This document shows, piece after piece, positions 1-7,886 of a stretch of 18,174 bases of DNA (the first letter of the stretch is position 1; each line of letters begins with the position of its first letter). The notes beneath the pieces were generated by a model. That model ran no database searches, was not told where the DNA came from, and saw nothing but the letters and a program-made list of their open reading frames with translations. The stretch is from Micrococcaceae bacterium UBA6021 (GTDB taxonomy: Bacteria > Actinomycetota > Actinomycetes > Actinomycetales > Micrococcaceae), in contig DIZT01000233.1 of the NCBI GenBank assembly GCA_002427975.1, positions 1,312-19,485 on the forward strand, written 5' to 3'. The translations under genes and the position numbers were made by a program.

Positions 1-44
1 GCTTCGGTTCTCGAGCCTGTCGAGACCTTCTTGCCGGCGCTCAT
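1..44 (-). CDS. N-terminus of a downstream gene, probably partner ABC exporter subunit (partial)
   Basis: Only the first 14 codons are inside the window (MSAGKKVSTGSRTE, then the edge). The ATG overlaps the TGA of the ABC exporter gene by four bases (ATGA), the usual arrangement for translationally coupled subunits. Because the upstream subunit has a degenerate ATPase site, I infer this gene encodes the catalytically complete second half-transporter of a heterodimer. The visible residues do not show that themselves. A dispersed repeat lies within these codons and supplies the VSTGS residues. It could instead be an unrelated coupled gene. Confidence 0.5.
   Translation of the reverse strand, partial: MSAGKKVSTGSRTE
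6..27. repeat. Dispersed repeat copy 1 (core GAGCCTGTCGA)
   Basis: The core GAGCCTGTCGA flanked by GGTT and ACC is shared with an inverted copy at 4849-4867. This copy has three extra bases after GGTT. It lies inside the first codons of the partial gene at the left edge. I recall similar short elements scattered through Arthrobacter-type genomes, but that was not checked here. Confidence 0.5.
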
Positions 45-1774
45 GCCATTTCCTCCACGCTCAGCTGGGATTCAACAATTTCCTGGTAGGTGGGTGAGGT
101 TTCCAGGAGTTCCTCATGGGTTCCGCGGTCCACGATCCGGCCGTTGTCCAGCACCAGGATCTGGTCTGCGTCGGTGATGGTGGAGATGCGCTGGGCCACG
201 ATGATCACGGTGGCGTCGGCGGTGGTGTGCTTCAGCGCTGCGCGGAGCCTGGCGTCAGTGGCCACGTCCAGCGCCGAGAAGGAGTCGTCAAAGAGGTAGA
301 CCTTGGGTTTGGTGACCAGGGCGCGGGCGATGCAGAGCCGTTGCCGCTGGCCGCCGGAGACGTTGGTGCCGCCCTGCGCGATGCGGGCGTTCAGTCCGTT
401 CTTCTTCTCGCGGACAAAGTCCTCGCCCTGGGCGATCTGCAGCGCGTCCCAAAGTTCCTGGTCCGTGGCTTCGGTCTTGCCGAAGCGCAGGTTGTGCTCG
501 ATGGTGCCCGAGAAAAGGTACGGCCGCTGCGGTACCAGGGCCACACGCTTGGTGATCTCGGCCCGGTCCAGGTTGCTGACGGAGACACCGTCCAGGAGCA
601 CTTCGCCTTCGGCGATGTCGTAGAGGCGGGGCAGCAGGGACAGCAGCGAGGTCTTGCCTGCACCGGTGGAACCGATGATGGCAACGGTCTCCCCCGGCCT
701 GGCGGTGAAGCTGATGTTGCTCAGCACCGGCGACTCGGCACCGGGGTAGGCAAAGGTGACGTTCCGGTACTCCACTACCCCGGCCAGCGTCGCGGGAGTC
801 TCGGGCCGTTCGGGATCGTGGATGGAGGGTTCGACGTCGAGCACCTCACCGATGCGGTCCGCGCAGACCGAGGCGCGCGGGATCATCATGGCCATAAACG
901 TGCCCATCATGACGGCCATCAGGATCTGCAGCAGGTACTGCAGGAATGCGGTCAGGGAGCCCACCTGCATGTCGCCCGAGTCCACGCGCTGGCCGCCGAA
1001 CCACAGCACGGCGGCGGTGGACAGGTGCAGGATCATGCCGATGGCCGGGAACATCAGGACAAACAGCGCACCGATCTTCAGCGAAACATCGGTCAGGTCC
1101 TTGTTGGCCACGCCAAAACGGTCGGTCTCATAGGGTTCGCGGACAAAGGCGCGGACCACCCGGATGCCGATGATCTGCTCGCGAAGGACAGCGTTGATGC
1201 GGTCGATCTTCTTCTGCATCGAACGGAACAGGGGCATCAGCCGGACCACCAGATAACCCACCACAACGATCAGCAGAGGCACGGAAACCCAGACCAGCCA
1301 TGACAGGCTGATGTCCTCCCGCAGCGCCATGAAGATGCCGCCGATGCACATGATGGGGGTGGCCACCATGAAGTTCAGCCCCATCAGCACCAGCATCTGG
1401 ACCTGCTGGACGTCATTGGTGCCGCGGGTGATGAGGGTAGGGGCGCCGAACGTGTTCACGTCCTTGGCGGAGAAACTGGTGACCTTGCGGAACACTCCTC
1501 GGCGCAGGTCCCGGCCCACGGCCATAGCCGTTTTGGAGCCGTAGTACACGCCCGCGATGGCCGTGCCCACCTGGACGAAGGCCACCAGGAGCATCACACC
1601 GCCCGTCCGCCAGATGAAATCCGTGTCTCCGCGGGAAACGCCTTCATCGATGATCCGGGCATTAAGGCTGGGAAGGTAGAGCGCTGCGATGGTGGACGCC
1701 AGCTGGAACACGATGACGGCCACGATGTATGGCATATACGGCTTGGAGTAGCGCCGTATGAGGCTGAGGAGCAT
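41..1774 (-). CDS. ABC exporter half-transporter (TM domain + ATPase) with degenerate catalytic site
   Basis: The 577-residue protein has the type IV ABC exporter layout. An N-terminal membrane domain with six likely helices spans about residues 15-300, followed by a nucleotide-binding domain at about 335-577. The Walker A motif is GSTGAGKT (368-375), the Q-loop Gln is at 416 and the signature is VSGGQ (472-476). The Walker B region ends in Asp496-Asp497 where the catalytic Glu would be, and the switch His is replaced by Gln528 (VAQRIST). These two changes mark the inactive-site subunit of heterodimeric multidrug or lipid exporters such as TM287 or BmrC. The next gene overlaps it by 4 bp and is probably the partner. 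The start is ATG at 1774, with AAGGA nine bases upstream. The exported substrate cannot be read from the sequence; drug or lipid export is likely by family. Confidence 0.93.
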   Translation of the reverse strand: MLLSLIRRYSKPYMPYIVAVIVFQLASTIAALYLPSLNARIIDEGVSRGDTDFIWRTGGVMLLVAFVQVGTAIAGVYYGSKTAMAVGRDLRRGVFRKVTSFSAKDVNTFGAPTLITRGTNDVQQVQMLVLMGLNFMVATPIMCIGGIFMALREDISLSWLVWVSVPLLIVVVGYLVVRLMPLFRSMQKKIDRINAVLREQIIGIRVVRAFVREPYETDRFGVANKDLTDVSLKIGALFVLMFPAIGMILHLSTAAVLWFGGQRVDSGDMQVGSLTAFLQYLLQILMAVMMGTFMAMMIPRASVCADRIGEVLDVEPSIHDPERPETPATLAGVVEYRNVTFAYPGAESPVLSNISFTARPGETVAIIGSTGAGKTSLLSLLPRLYDIAEGEVLLDGVSVSNLDRAEITKRVALVPQRPYLFSGTIEHNLRFGKTEATDQELWDALQIAQGEDFVREKKNGLNARIAQGGTNVSGGQRQRLCIARALVTKPKVYLFDDSFSALDVATDARLRAALKHTTADATVIIVAQRISTITDADQILVLDNGRIVDRGTHEELLETSPTYQEIVESQLSVEEMA

Positions 1775-1830
1775 GCCCGTGAATCCTTAGGAGAGAGCGC
1801 GAAATGGTGAGGATAAGAACTAGCAGACAG

Positions 1831-1848
1831 GGCTGACATTTCTCAGCC
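1831..1848. promoter_or_regulatory. Inverted repeat upstream of the ABC exporter
   Basis: GGCTGA and TCAGCC form a 6-bp inverted repeat around a 6-base spacer, about 60 bases upstream of the exporter start. It lies in the 172-bp gap between the exporter start and the MFS stop. It could be a repressor operator or a weak hairpin ending the MFS transcript. There is no T-tract, so I lean towards an operator, without strong support. I saw no convincing -10/-35 pair. Confidence 0.3.
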
Positions 1849-1946
1849 TACTCACTCTACGAAATCCGTTGCCCGGGCGAAACAACTTCGGCAAAGATCA
1901 TCCGATCGGCGTACAGCGCAGGGATTCCCCGGCCATGCCCCTCCTG

Positions 1947-3545
1947 TCAGCGGCTGGCGGAGGCGAGTTCCGGCGTCGCGCTTTCAGACTCAGCGTCCGG
2001 CTGGATGTCCGGCTGGATGTCAACGGTGCGCCGCAGCGGGCGTTCCTTGATGAACAGGATCGAGACCAGGGCCACGACGGCCACGACGGCGGAGATGAGG
2101 AATATCTCAGCGGTGGCATCGCCATAGGCAGCACGCATGATGTCGCGGATCGGCGCGGGCATGTCGGCGAGGTCCATGCTGGCCCCGGCCGAGCCGCCCG
2201 ATACCGGGATGCCGGCCGCAGCCAGGCCCTGGGTGGCGAGTTGGCTGACCCGGTTGCTGAGGATGGCACCGAGTACGGACACACCGATCGCGCCGCCTAC
2301 CGAGCGGAAGAATGCCACTGACGCGCTGGCCGTGCCGATGTCGGACGCCCGGACTGTGTTCTGCACCGCCAGGACCAGGTTCTGCATCAGCATGCCGAGG
2401 CCCACGCCCAGGATTGCCGTGAAGATCCCGGCCTGCCACAGTTCGGTGGTGTGGTCCATGGTTCCGGCGAGGCCAAGGCCGCCGACCAGCAGGACGGACC
2501 CGCCGATCAGGTATCCCTTCCATTTGCCGGTGCGGCTGATCAGCAGACCGGAAACGACGGAGCCGGTGAGGTTGCCGGCGATCATCGGAAGCGTCAGGAG
2601 CCCTGCCTCGGTGGGCGTGGCACCTCGGGCAACCTGGAAGTACTGGCCCAGGAAAGTGGTGGAGCCGAACATCGCGATGCCCACCGCAACGGAGGCGAGG
2701 ATGGCCAGGGCCGTGGTGCGTTCGGAGATGATCTTAAGCGGAATGATCGGCTGCTCCACCTTGGATTCCACCAGCACCAGCAGGGCCAGCAGCACAACGC
2801 CGCCGCCCACCATGGCCGCCGACTGCCAGGAAATCCAGTCGTAGTAGACGGGGTTGCCGGCGAAGGACACCCAGATCAGGAGCAGGCTGACGCCGGAGGT
2901 CAGCAGGATGGAGCCAAGCCAGTCAATCTTGACGTGGCGCTTGATGTGCTCGATCTTCAAGGTGATCTGCAGCAGGATCAGGGCGACGACGGCGAGCGGC
3001 ACACAGACGAAGAACGTCCAGCGCCAGCCCAGCGGGCTGTCCACGATGAATCCGCCGAGCAGCGGGCCGCCGGCAGTGCCGACAGCCATCACGGCTCCCA
3101 TGTAGCCGGAATATTTGCCGCGGTCCCGCGGCGGGATCATGGTGCCGATGATGGACTGCGCCAACGCGGTGAGCCCGCCCATGGCAACACCCTGGATAAC
3201 GCGGGCGGTGAGCAGCAGCGGGATGGTCTCGGAGAGGCCGGCCATGACCGAACCGGCCACAAAGATGACAATGCTCAGCTGGACCAGGATTTTCTTGTTG
3301 AAAAGGTCAGACAGCTTGCCCCAGATGGGGGTGGTGACGGCGTTGGCCAGCAGTGCGGCCGTGATCACCCAGGCGAAGTCGGTCTGGGTGCCGTGCAGAT
3401 CGGACATTATGGTGGGCAGCGCGTTGGCCACGATGGTGCTGCTGAGGATCGCGGTGAAGAATGCTGCGAGCAGCCCTGTGAGGGCTTCCATGATCTGGCG
3501 GTGGGTCATCGCCAAGGGCGGTGCGGCGGCGGGTTGGCTGGACAT
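1947..3545 (-). CDS. MFS multidrug exporter, DHA2 (EmrB/QacA-type)
   Basis: The 532-residue membrane protein has the length and hydrophobic pattern of 14-helix DHA2 drug:proton antiporters. The loop after the second helix reads GKLSDLFNKK (MFS motif A), and AVGTAGGPLLGG matches the antiporter motif C. The central pair of extra helices typical of DHA2 lies around residues 210-260. The C-terminal tail is hydrophilic and carries a duplicated DIQP unit. The gene starts one base after the marR stop, with AGGAG seven bases before its ATG, so the two form an operon. Efflux of a toxic compound, with the repressor responding to a related ligand, is the likely role. The substrate is unknown. Confidence 0.93.
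   Translation of the reverse strand: MSSQPAAAPPLAMTHRQIMEALTGLLAAFFTAILSSTIVANALPTIMSDLHGTQTDFAWVITAALLANAVTTPIWGKLSDLFNKKILVQLSIVIFVAGSVMAGLSETIPLLLTARVIQGVAMGGLTALAQSIIGTMIPPRDRGKYSGYMGAVMAVGTAGGPLLGGFIVDSPLGWRWTFFVCVPLAVVALILLQITLKIEHIKRHVKIDWLGSILLTSGVSLLLIWVSFAGNPVYYDWISWQSAAMVGGGVVLLALLVLVESKVEQPIIPLKIISERTTALAILASVAVGIAMFGSTTFLGQYFQVARGATPTEAGLLTLPMIAGNLTGSVVSGLLISRTGKWKGYLIGGSVLLVGGLGLAGTMDHTTELWQAGIFTAILGVGLGMLMQNLVLAVQNTVRASDIGTASASVAFFRSVGGAIGVSVLGAILSNRVSQLATQGLAAAGIPVSGGSAGASMDLADMPAPIRDIMRAAYGDATAEIFLISAVVAVVALVSILFIKERPLRRTVDIQPDIQPDAESESATPELASASR
1995..2018. repeat. 12-bp tandem duplication in the MFS C-terminal tail
   Basis: The unit GTCCGGCTGGAT occurs twice in direct succession and encodes a duplicated DIQP in the cytoplasmic tail of the MFS exporter. 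It is in frame and probably length-variable between strains. Confidence 0.75.
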
Positions 3546-3546
3546 A

Positions 3547-4035
3547 TCAGTGCTCCTGGAGGGTCTTGGTTACGGTGACGGGCCCGGCCGCCGTTGCCCG
3601 GGCTGAGTGCTTGAGGGACTCGGCAAGTTTCGTCAGGATCCGGGCCGCGTCTTCGGCATCGTCCTGGCTCCAATCGCTGAGGTACTTCTGCAGGGTGGCA
3701 GCGCGGTGCTCCTCGATCTGCCGGAGCTTGTCCACGCCTGCCGGCGACAAGGCAACCAACTGGGCCCGGCCGTCGTCGGGATCCTGCCGCCGCATGACGT
3801 AACCATGCTCCTCGAGGTCGGCGATATGGCGGCTGAGGACAGGGGCGCTGACGCCGAGCCGCTCCGCAAGGTGCGTGGCACGGGACTCCCCCTCCCCCAC
3901 GAACCGGAGGACGCCCTGCAGCGCAACGCCGGTGTCCTGCCCGCGGAAGCTCGCCGCGGCCACACACCGGACCACGCGCTGGAGGTCAAAGATGCGGTAG
4001 ACCAGGTCTGCTGCGGTGTCCGGCGCTAAAGCCAT
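3547..4035 (-). CDS. MarR-family transcriptional repressor
   Basis: The 162-residue protein has the MarR winged-helix layout. A dimerisation helix spans about residues 5-35. The HTH region is around LAERLGVSAPVLSRHIADL, and the wing carries the RQDPDDGRAQ signature, followed by LSPAG and C-terminal dimer helices. It almost certainly represses its own promoter and the MFS exporter gene that starts one base after its stop. The two genes are co-directional and a set of palindromes lies directly upstream. The start is ATG at 4035, with GGGGAG eight bases before it. The inducer is unknown; MarR proteins of this kind usually release DNA on binding phenolic or other aromatic compounds. Confidence 0.93.
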   Translation of the reverse strand: MALAPDTAADLVYRIFDLQRVVRCVAAASFRGQDTGVALQGVLRFVGEGESRATHLAERLGVSAPVLSRHIADLEEHGYVMRRQDPDDGRAQLVALSPAGVDKLRQIEEHRAATLQKYLSDWSQDDAEDAARILTKLAESLKHSARATAAGPVTVTKTLQEH

Positions 4036-4054
4036 GCTTGAATCTCCCCTTTTG

Positions 4055-4100
4055 TTTGCCTAAGGCAACTATATCCCTAAATAGTTGCTTTGGGAAACTA
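4055..4100 (-). promoter_or_regulatory. marR-MFS promoter/operator with overlapping palindromes
   Basis: Three overlapping symmetries lie just upstream of marR. TTGCCTAAGGCAA (4056-4068) is a palindrome about its central base. GCAACTAT (4065-4072) and ATAGTTGC (4081-4088) form a perfect 8-bp inverted repeat with an 8-base spacer. A related direct copy with the pattern TTGCNTNNGGNAACTA follows 29 bases after the first (4084-4100). A possible -10 (TATAGT on the minus strand, 4068-4073) sits inside, so repressor binding would block it. Autoregulation by the adjacent MarR protein is inferred. Confidence 0.65.
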
Positions 4101-4140
4101 AAGAGAAGACGCCATAGGTGAACGGCCCTTTAAATGCCAA

Positions 4141-4171
4141 GCGCGAACCGGCAGCTGATGCCGGTTCGCGC
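4141..4171 (-). terminator. Hairpin terminator after the ThDP enzyme gene
   Basis: A perfect 13-bp stem (GCGCGAACCGGCA and its complement) with a 5-base loop starts 18 bases after the stop of the ThDP enzyme gene. On the minus strand it is followed by a T-rich but interrupted stretch, so it is a strong hairpin with a weak U-tract. It insulates the marR operator from read-through. Confidence 0.75.
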
Positions 4172-4188
4172 CAGGTTGGAGCGGGTGT

Positions 4189-5901
4189 TCAGTCCCCCAC
4201 GTGGGTGGGGCCGAACATTTTGAGGAGGGTTTCGACGACGACGACGTTGGGTCCGTCGGCGGCGAAGCCCGCCTTGAGCGCGTCCCCCACATCCTCGGGG
4301 GCCACACGCGTTGCCGGCACACCGAACGCCTCAGCCAGCTTCACGAAGTCGGGGCGTGCGAGCTCGGTGGCGGTGGCCTTGCCGAACGCGCCCACCATGT
4401 ATTCGCGCAGGATGCCGTAGCCGCCGTCGTCCACGATCAGCCACGTGACCGGGATGTTGTGCTGCTTGGCGGTGGCGAGTTCGGAGATGGAGTACATGGA
4501 CGAACCGTCACCGGACACGGCGAGCACCCGGCCTGGTTTGCCCAGCGTTTCCAGCCCGACGGCGCCGCCGATGGCTGCGGGGAAGCCGTAGCCCAGGCCG
4601 CCGGCGCCCTGGGCGGAGTGGAACTGGCCTTCCATGGCATCCCAGCAGCTCCAGCCCCAGTACGCGGAGATGGTCATGTCCCAGAAGGTCTGCATATCCG
4701 CCGGAACGGCTTCGCGGATGTCGGCCATGAACTTCAGTTCCTTGGCCAGGTCCTGGGACTCCAGCCGGGCCTTGACCTTGGCGAGGGAATCCTTGACGAG
4801 AGCTTCCGGGGTGACGCCGTGCCAGCTGCGGGTGGTTTCGCCAAGCTCGGTTTCGACAGGCTCAACCGCCAGGGCTTCGTCGAGGGCGGCGAGCGCCTGG
4901 CCGGCGTCGGCGCGGATGCCCAGGCCGGGACGGTTGGATTCGAGGACGCGCGGTTCGGCGTCGATCTGGATGATCCGGCCGCGGGGCTCGAACGTGAAGT
5001 AGTTGGACGTGACTTCACCGAGGGACGAGCCGATCACGATCAGGACGTCGGCGTCCTCGAGGAGGTCCGTCATGTAGCGGTCCTCGATCCAGGACTGCAG
5101 CGAGAGTTCGTGGTTCCAGGGGAAGGCTCCGTTGCCGCCCGGTGTGCAGATGACCGGCGCCCGCAGCTTTTCGGCAATCGAGAGCAGGGACTTTTCGGCC
5201 CGGCCCCGCCGGGTGCCGCCGCCGGCGATGATGGCGGGACGTTCCGCCGTCGACAGCCATTTCACCGCTTCCCGGACCAGCTCCACCCGGGGCGGGTTGT
5301 CCGCGGCCTCGGCGAGCGCGTCCTCCACCGGGGGCACCATGATGGGATCCAGCAGCACGTTCTGCGGTATTTCCAGCCACACCGGGCCCTGCGGCGAGGA
5401 GATTGCCTCGGTCCAGGCATCCTGGATGGCCGACGGGATCCCGGACGCGTGCTGGATCAGGCGCTGGCTCTTGGTGACGTTCGCTGCCGAGGCCTTCTGG
5501 TCATCGAGCTGGTGCAGCATGCCCTTGCGCCGGGCGCCCAGCCCCTCGAGCGGGATCTGGCTGGCCACCACCACCATGGGCACGCCCGTGGCATAGGCCT
5601 CCTGGAGGCCGGCGAGGGACGTCAGCGCACCAGGTCCGGTGGACAGGAACAGCACACCCACCTCGCCGGTGGAACGGGAATACCCGTCCGCGGCGAAGGC
5701 GCTGTTGTTTTCCACGCGCGAGGACACAAAGTGCAGGTTGCCGCGGCCCATGGCGTCGAACAGGCCCAGCGCGTGCTGGCCCGGAATGCCGAAGACGGTC
5801 TTCGCACCGAGCGCTTCAAGGGTCTCGACGACGAGGTCCCCGCCGTTGCGCTGACTGGTCCCTTTGGTAGGGGCCGCCGTACCGGGATCGAAATCAATCA
5901 T
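4189..5901 (-). CDS. ThDP-dependent enzyme, 2-oxoacid decarboxylase-like (candidate 2-ketoarginine decarboxylase)
   Basis: The 570-residue protein has the acetolactate-synthase/decarboxylase layout: Pyr domain (about 20-190), central domain (about 205-340) and PP domain (about 385-560). Glu64 in VENNSAF is the cofactor-activating glutamate. The Mg-ThDP motif begins with GDG (464-466) and ends in VDDGGYG, so the usual Asn-Asn pair is Asp491-Asp492. It begins 5 bp after the stop of the ureohydrolase gene, with AAGGAG eight bases before its ATG. P. aeruginosa AruI, the 2-ketoarginine decarboxylase, belongs to this superfamily and feeds a route that ends with guanidinobutyrase. That makes this function attractive here, but it is inferred from context only. 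An IolD or acetolactate synthase role is less likely. The linker at 346-351 (VEPVET) is encoded by a dispersed repeat. Confidence 0.85.
   Translation of the reverse strand: MIDFDPGTAAPTKGTSQRNGGDLVVETLEALGAKTVFGIPGQHALGLFDAMGRGNLHFVSSRVENNSAFAADGYSRSTGEVGVLFLSTGPGALTSLAGLQEAYATGVPMVVVASQIPLEGLGARRKGMLHQLDDQKASAANVTKSQRLIQHASGIPSAIQDAWTEAISSPQGPVWLEIPQNVLLDPIMVPPVEDALAEAADNPPRVELVREAVKWLSTAERPAIIAGGGTRRGRAEKSLLSIAEKLRAPVICTPGGNGAFPWNHELSLQSWIEDRYMTDLLEDADVLIVIGSSLGEVTSNYFTFEPRGRIIQIDAEPRVLESNRPGLGIRADAGQALAALDEALAVEPVETELGETTRSWHGVTPEALVKDSLAKVKARLESQDLAKELKFMADIREAVPADMQTFWDMTISAYWGWSCWDAMEGQFHSAQGAGGLGYGFPAAIGGAVGLETLGKPGRVLAVSGDGSSMYSISELATAKQHNIPVTWLIVDDGGYGILREYMVGAFGKATATELARPDFVKLAEAFGVPATRVAPEDVGDALKAGFAADGPNVVVVETLLKMFGPTHVGD
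4849..4867. repeat. Dispersed repeat copy 2 (GGTTTCGACAGGCTCAACC) inside the ThDP enzyme gene
   Basis: This 19-base element shares its core, in inverse orientation, with the copy at 6-27. It is read in frame as VEPVET in the linker between the central and C-terminal domains, where an insertion would be tolerated. Confidence 0.55.
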
Positions 5902-5906
5902 GTTTG

Positions 5907-6971
5907 CTACTCCTTGATTCCGGCGGCGAACCCGGCAGGTTGGCGGATTTCCTGGCCGAGAGCTTGCGCGGCGTAGCCGCTGGCTGCCCCGAACCGGTCG
6001 CCTTCAACAGCATTGTCCGCCATCAGGGTGATCAGTTCATAGGCCACGTGGCTGGCTGCCACGCCGGTGATTTCGGCGTGGTCGTAGGCGGGGGCCACCT
6101 CGACGACGTCGGCGCCCACCAGGTTCAGGCCGCGGAAGCCGCGGATGATCTCCAGGAGTTCGCGGCTGGTGATGCCGCCGGCCTCGGGGGTTCCGGTGCC
6201 CGGGGCGTGTGCCGGGTCCAGGACGTCGATGTCCACGGAAATGTAGAGCGGGCGGTTGCCGATCCGGTCGCGGACCTTGGCCACCGTTTCCAGGACGCCC
6301 TGGTAGTAGACATCCGCGGAGGTGACAATGCCGAACCCGAAGCGATGGTCGTCGTCGAGATCCTTTTTGCCGTACAGGGGACCGCGGGTGCCGATGTGGC
6401 TGATGGCTTCGGTGTCCAGGATGCCTTCCTCAACGGCCCGGCGGAACGGCGTGCCGTGGGTGTACTCGGCCCCGAAGTAGGTGTCCCAGGTGTCCAGATG
6501 GGCGTCAAAGTGCAGCATGGCGATGGGCCCGCCGGCACGTTCGGCCGCCGCGCGGAGCAGGGGGAGGGCGATGGTGTGGTCCCCGCCGAGCGTCACCAGC
6601 TTGCTGCCGGCGGCGGTGAGGTCCAGGGCGTTCTGCTGGATGGTTTCGATGGCTTCGTTGATGTTGAACGGGTTGACGGCCATGTCGCCGGCGTCAGCCA
6701 CCTGCACGTTTTCAAACGGGCTGACGTCCCAGGCCGGGTTGTAGGGCCGGAGCAGCCGGCTCGCCTCGCGGACATGGTTGGCCCCGAACCTGGCACCCGG
6801 CCGGTAGGACACGCCGGAGTCGAAGGGCACCCCTACCACTGTCACGTCAGCCTTTGCCACCTGGTCCAGGCGCGGCAGGCGGGCGTAGGTTGCGGCGCCG
6901 GCATAGCGCGGGATGCGGGATGAATCGATGGGGCCAAGGTTGCCGTTGGCTTCGATGCGCAGCTCTTCCAT
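5907..6971 (-). CDS. speB: Ureohydrolase: agmatinase / guanidinobutyrase family
   Basis: The 354-residue enzyme hydrolyses a guanidino group to urea plus an amine at a di-manganese centre. All six expected metal ligands are visible: His132 (GGDHT), Asp156, His158 and Asp160 (DAHLD), and Asp247 and Asp249 (SVDIDVLDP), followed by APGTGTPE. I chose the ATG at 6971 because AAGGAGGG lies seven bases before it; a longer frame to 7046 has no such site. It is first in an operon with the ThDP enzyme gene. The substrate could be agmatine (giving putrescine), 4-guanidinobutyrate or guanidinopropionate. The ThDP decarboxylase-like partner favours guanidinobutyrate, but sequence alone cannot decide. The speB symbol denotes the family. 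Confidence 0.92.
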   Translation of the reverse strand: MEELRIEANGNLGPIDSSRIPRYAGAATYARLPRLDQVAKADVTVVGVPFDSGVSYRPGARFGANHVREASRLLRPYNPAWDVSPFENVQVADAGDMAVNPFNINEAIETIQQNALDLTAAGSKLVTLGGDHTIALPLLRAAAERAGGPIAMLHFDAHLDTWDTYFGAEYTHGTPFRRAVEEGILDTEAISHIGTRGPLYGKKDLDDDHRFGFGIVTSADVYYQGVLETVAKVRDRIGNRPLYISVDIDVLDPAHAPGTGTPEAGGITSRELLEIIRGFRGLNLVGADVVEVAPAYDHAEITGVAASHVAYELITLMADNAVEGDRFGAASGYAAQALGQEIRQPAGFAAGIKE

Positions 6972-7002
6972 AGGGAAGCCCTCCTTCGAGGATTGATCGG
7001 CT

Positions 7003-7020
7003 GGTGTGACACCCATCATA
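7003..7020 (-). promoter_or_regulatory. Possible speB promoter -10 with adjacent palindrome
   Basis: On the minus strand TATGAT (7015-7020) lies 44 bases before the ureohydrolase start and is followed by the 11-base palindrome GGTGTCACACC (7003-7013), near the expected transcription start. No well-spaced -35 is visible; TTGATG (7041-7046) is 20 bases away. Tentative. Confidence 0.3.
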
Positions 7021-7040
7021 GCCATAAGTTTCCTAATGCG

Positions 7041-7051
7041 CATCAAGTGTT
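7041..7051. promoter_or_regulatory. Shared element CATCAAGTGTT upstream of speB
   Basis: This 11-mer matches CAACAAGTGTT at 7889-7899, upstream of the symporter, in 10 of 11 positions. The XRE-cupin gene lies between the two sites, so it is a candidate binding half-site for that regulator. Confidence 0.4.
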
Positions 7052-7163
7052 TACAACAGAGGCCTTGGCGCGATGCCGTTCGCTCCAGCCCGGTTGCCTC
7101 CGGCCCGCCCCCTCGCCGCCGCCACCTGCCACGGAATCATGCGGATCCCGGTGAAGGAACGAA

Positions 7164-7739
7164 CTACCGGCTGGCGGCGGGGACCAGGACCCAGAGAACT
7201 TCGACGGCCTCGTCGGTGGGATTGACCCACGTGTGGGGTTCGCGGCCAGGGAAAGTGACGGTGTCGCCGGTGCTGAGCTCGTATTCCTCGTTGGTGAGGA
7301 TCAGGCGGATGCGTCCCTTGATCACGTGAAGCACATCCACGTCGCAGTCCACAGCGTAAAGTTCAGCCTCGCCGCGGCCGTGCGGCTCAATGACAGCCTG
7401 GATGATCTGGATGCGGCGTTCGGAACGGGCCGTCAGCAGGCGCTCCACAATACCTTCGCCGCCCAGCGAGATCCGGGGTCCGTCATTCCGTTTGGTCAGG
7501 TGAGTTTCCGGGGCCAAAAACAAATCACCGATGGAGATGGAGAGGACCTGGCACAGGGTCACCAGCGAGGCAACAGAGGGCGACGTGAGATCCCGTTCCA
7601 CGCGGCTCAGGAAACCTTTGGTCAGGCTGGTGGCGTCGGCAACCTGCTCGATGGTCAACCGCTGGGACTGCCGGGCGGCACGGATTCGGGAACCGATGGC
7701 AACGGGAGTGTTGCTCGGCTCAACTGGCAGTGCCTTCAT
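7164..7739 (-). CDS. XRE-family regulator with C-terminal cupin domain
   Basis: The 191-residue protein joins an N-terminal HTH_3 domain (about residues 13-70; helix-turn-helix TSLTKGFLSRVERDLTSPS) to a C-terminal cupin_2 domain (about 110-188; GRIRLILTNEEYELSTGDT then PHTWVNP). This architecture, as in PuuR and SutR-like proteins, usually represses transport and catabolism of a small amine, sulfur compound or amino acid, with the cupin binding the effector. The start at 7739 has AAAGG seven bases upstream. An in-frame ATG at 7754 adds five residues but lacks a good ribosome site. It lies between speB and the divergent symporter gene and probably regulates both. Confidence 0.9.
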   Translation of the reverse strand: MKALPVEPSNTPVAIGSRIRAARQSQRLTIEQVADATSLTKGFLSRVERDLTSPSVASLVTLCQVLSISIGDLFLAPETHLTKRNDGPRISLGGEGIVERLLTARSERRIQIIQAVIEPHGRGEAELYAVDCDVDVLHVIKGRIRLILTNEEYELSTGDTVTFPGREPHTWVNPTDEAVEVLWVLVPAASR

Positions 7740-7852
7740 ATGCGGACCTTTCATAGCCGGCGTTCCGGCCCCATCTCTGGAGCAATCCTAATAGCCAGCC
7801 GGCAGTAAGGCGCCGCGAGCGCCGGGTTCGGCAGCTTTTGGCACAGCCCACC

Positions 7853-7882
7853 TTGACTGTTACGCCGGTCACAGCATACGCT
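7853..7882 (+). promoter_or_regulatory. Possible symporter promoter
   Basis: TTGACT (7853-7858) is followed after 18 bases by TACGCT (7877-7882). The -10 is poor, but its place directly upstream of the nested palindromes is what a repressible promoter would look like. Confidence 0.35.
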
Positions 7883-7886
7883 TCTT

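Noticed and set aside
116-1303. Long plus-strand open frame opposite the ABC exporter
   Set aside because: It is rich in His/Gly/Gln as expected from reading GC-rich antisense DNA, has no recognisable domain, and lies wholly over a clear gene.
4189-5901. Assignment of the ThDP enzyme as IolD because inositol genes are in the window
   Set aside because: It is about 8 kb from the inositol genes, shorter than typical IolD and in an operon with the ureohydrolase.
4201-5976. 591-codon plus-strand open frame opposite the ThDP enzyme
   Set aside because: Antisense shadow of a recognisable ThDP enzyme. Its composition is biased, no ribosome site was seen and no domain was recognised.
6972-7163. Guanidine riboswitch in the speB leader
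   Set aside because: The leader after the likely promoter is only about 40 bases. I could not find the conserved ykkC-type motifs or paired ACGR loops; only an 11-base palindrome is present.
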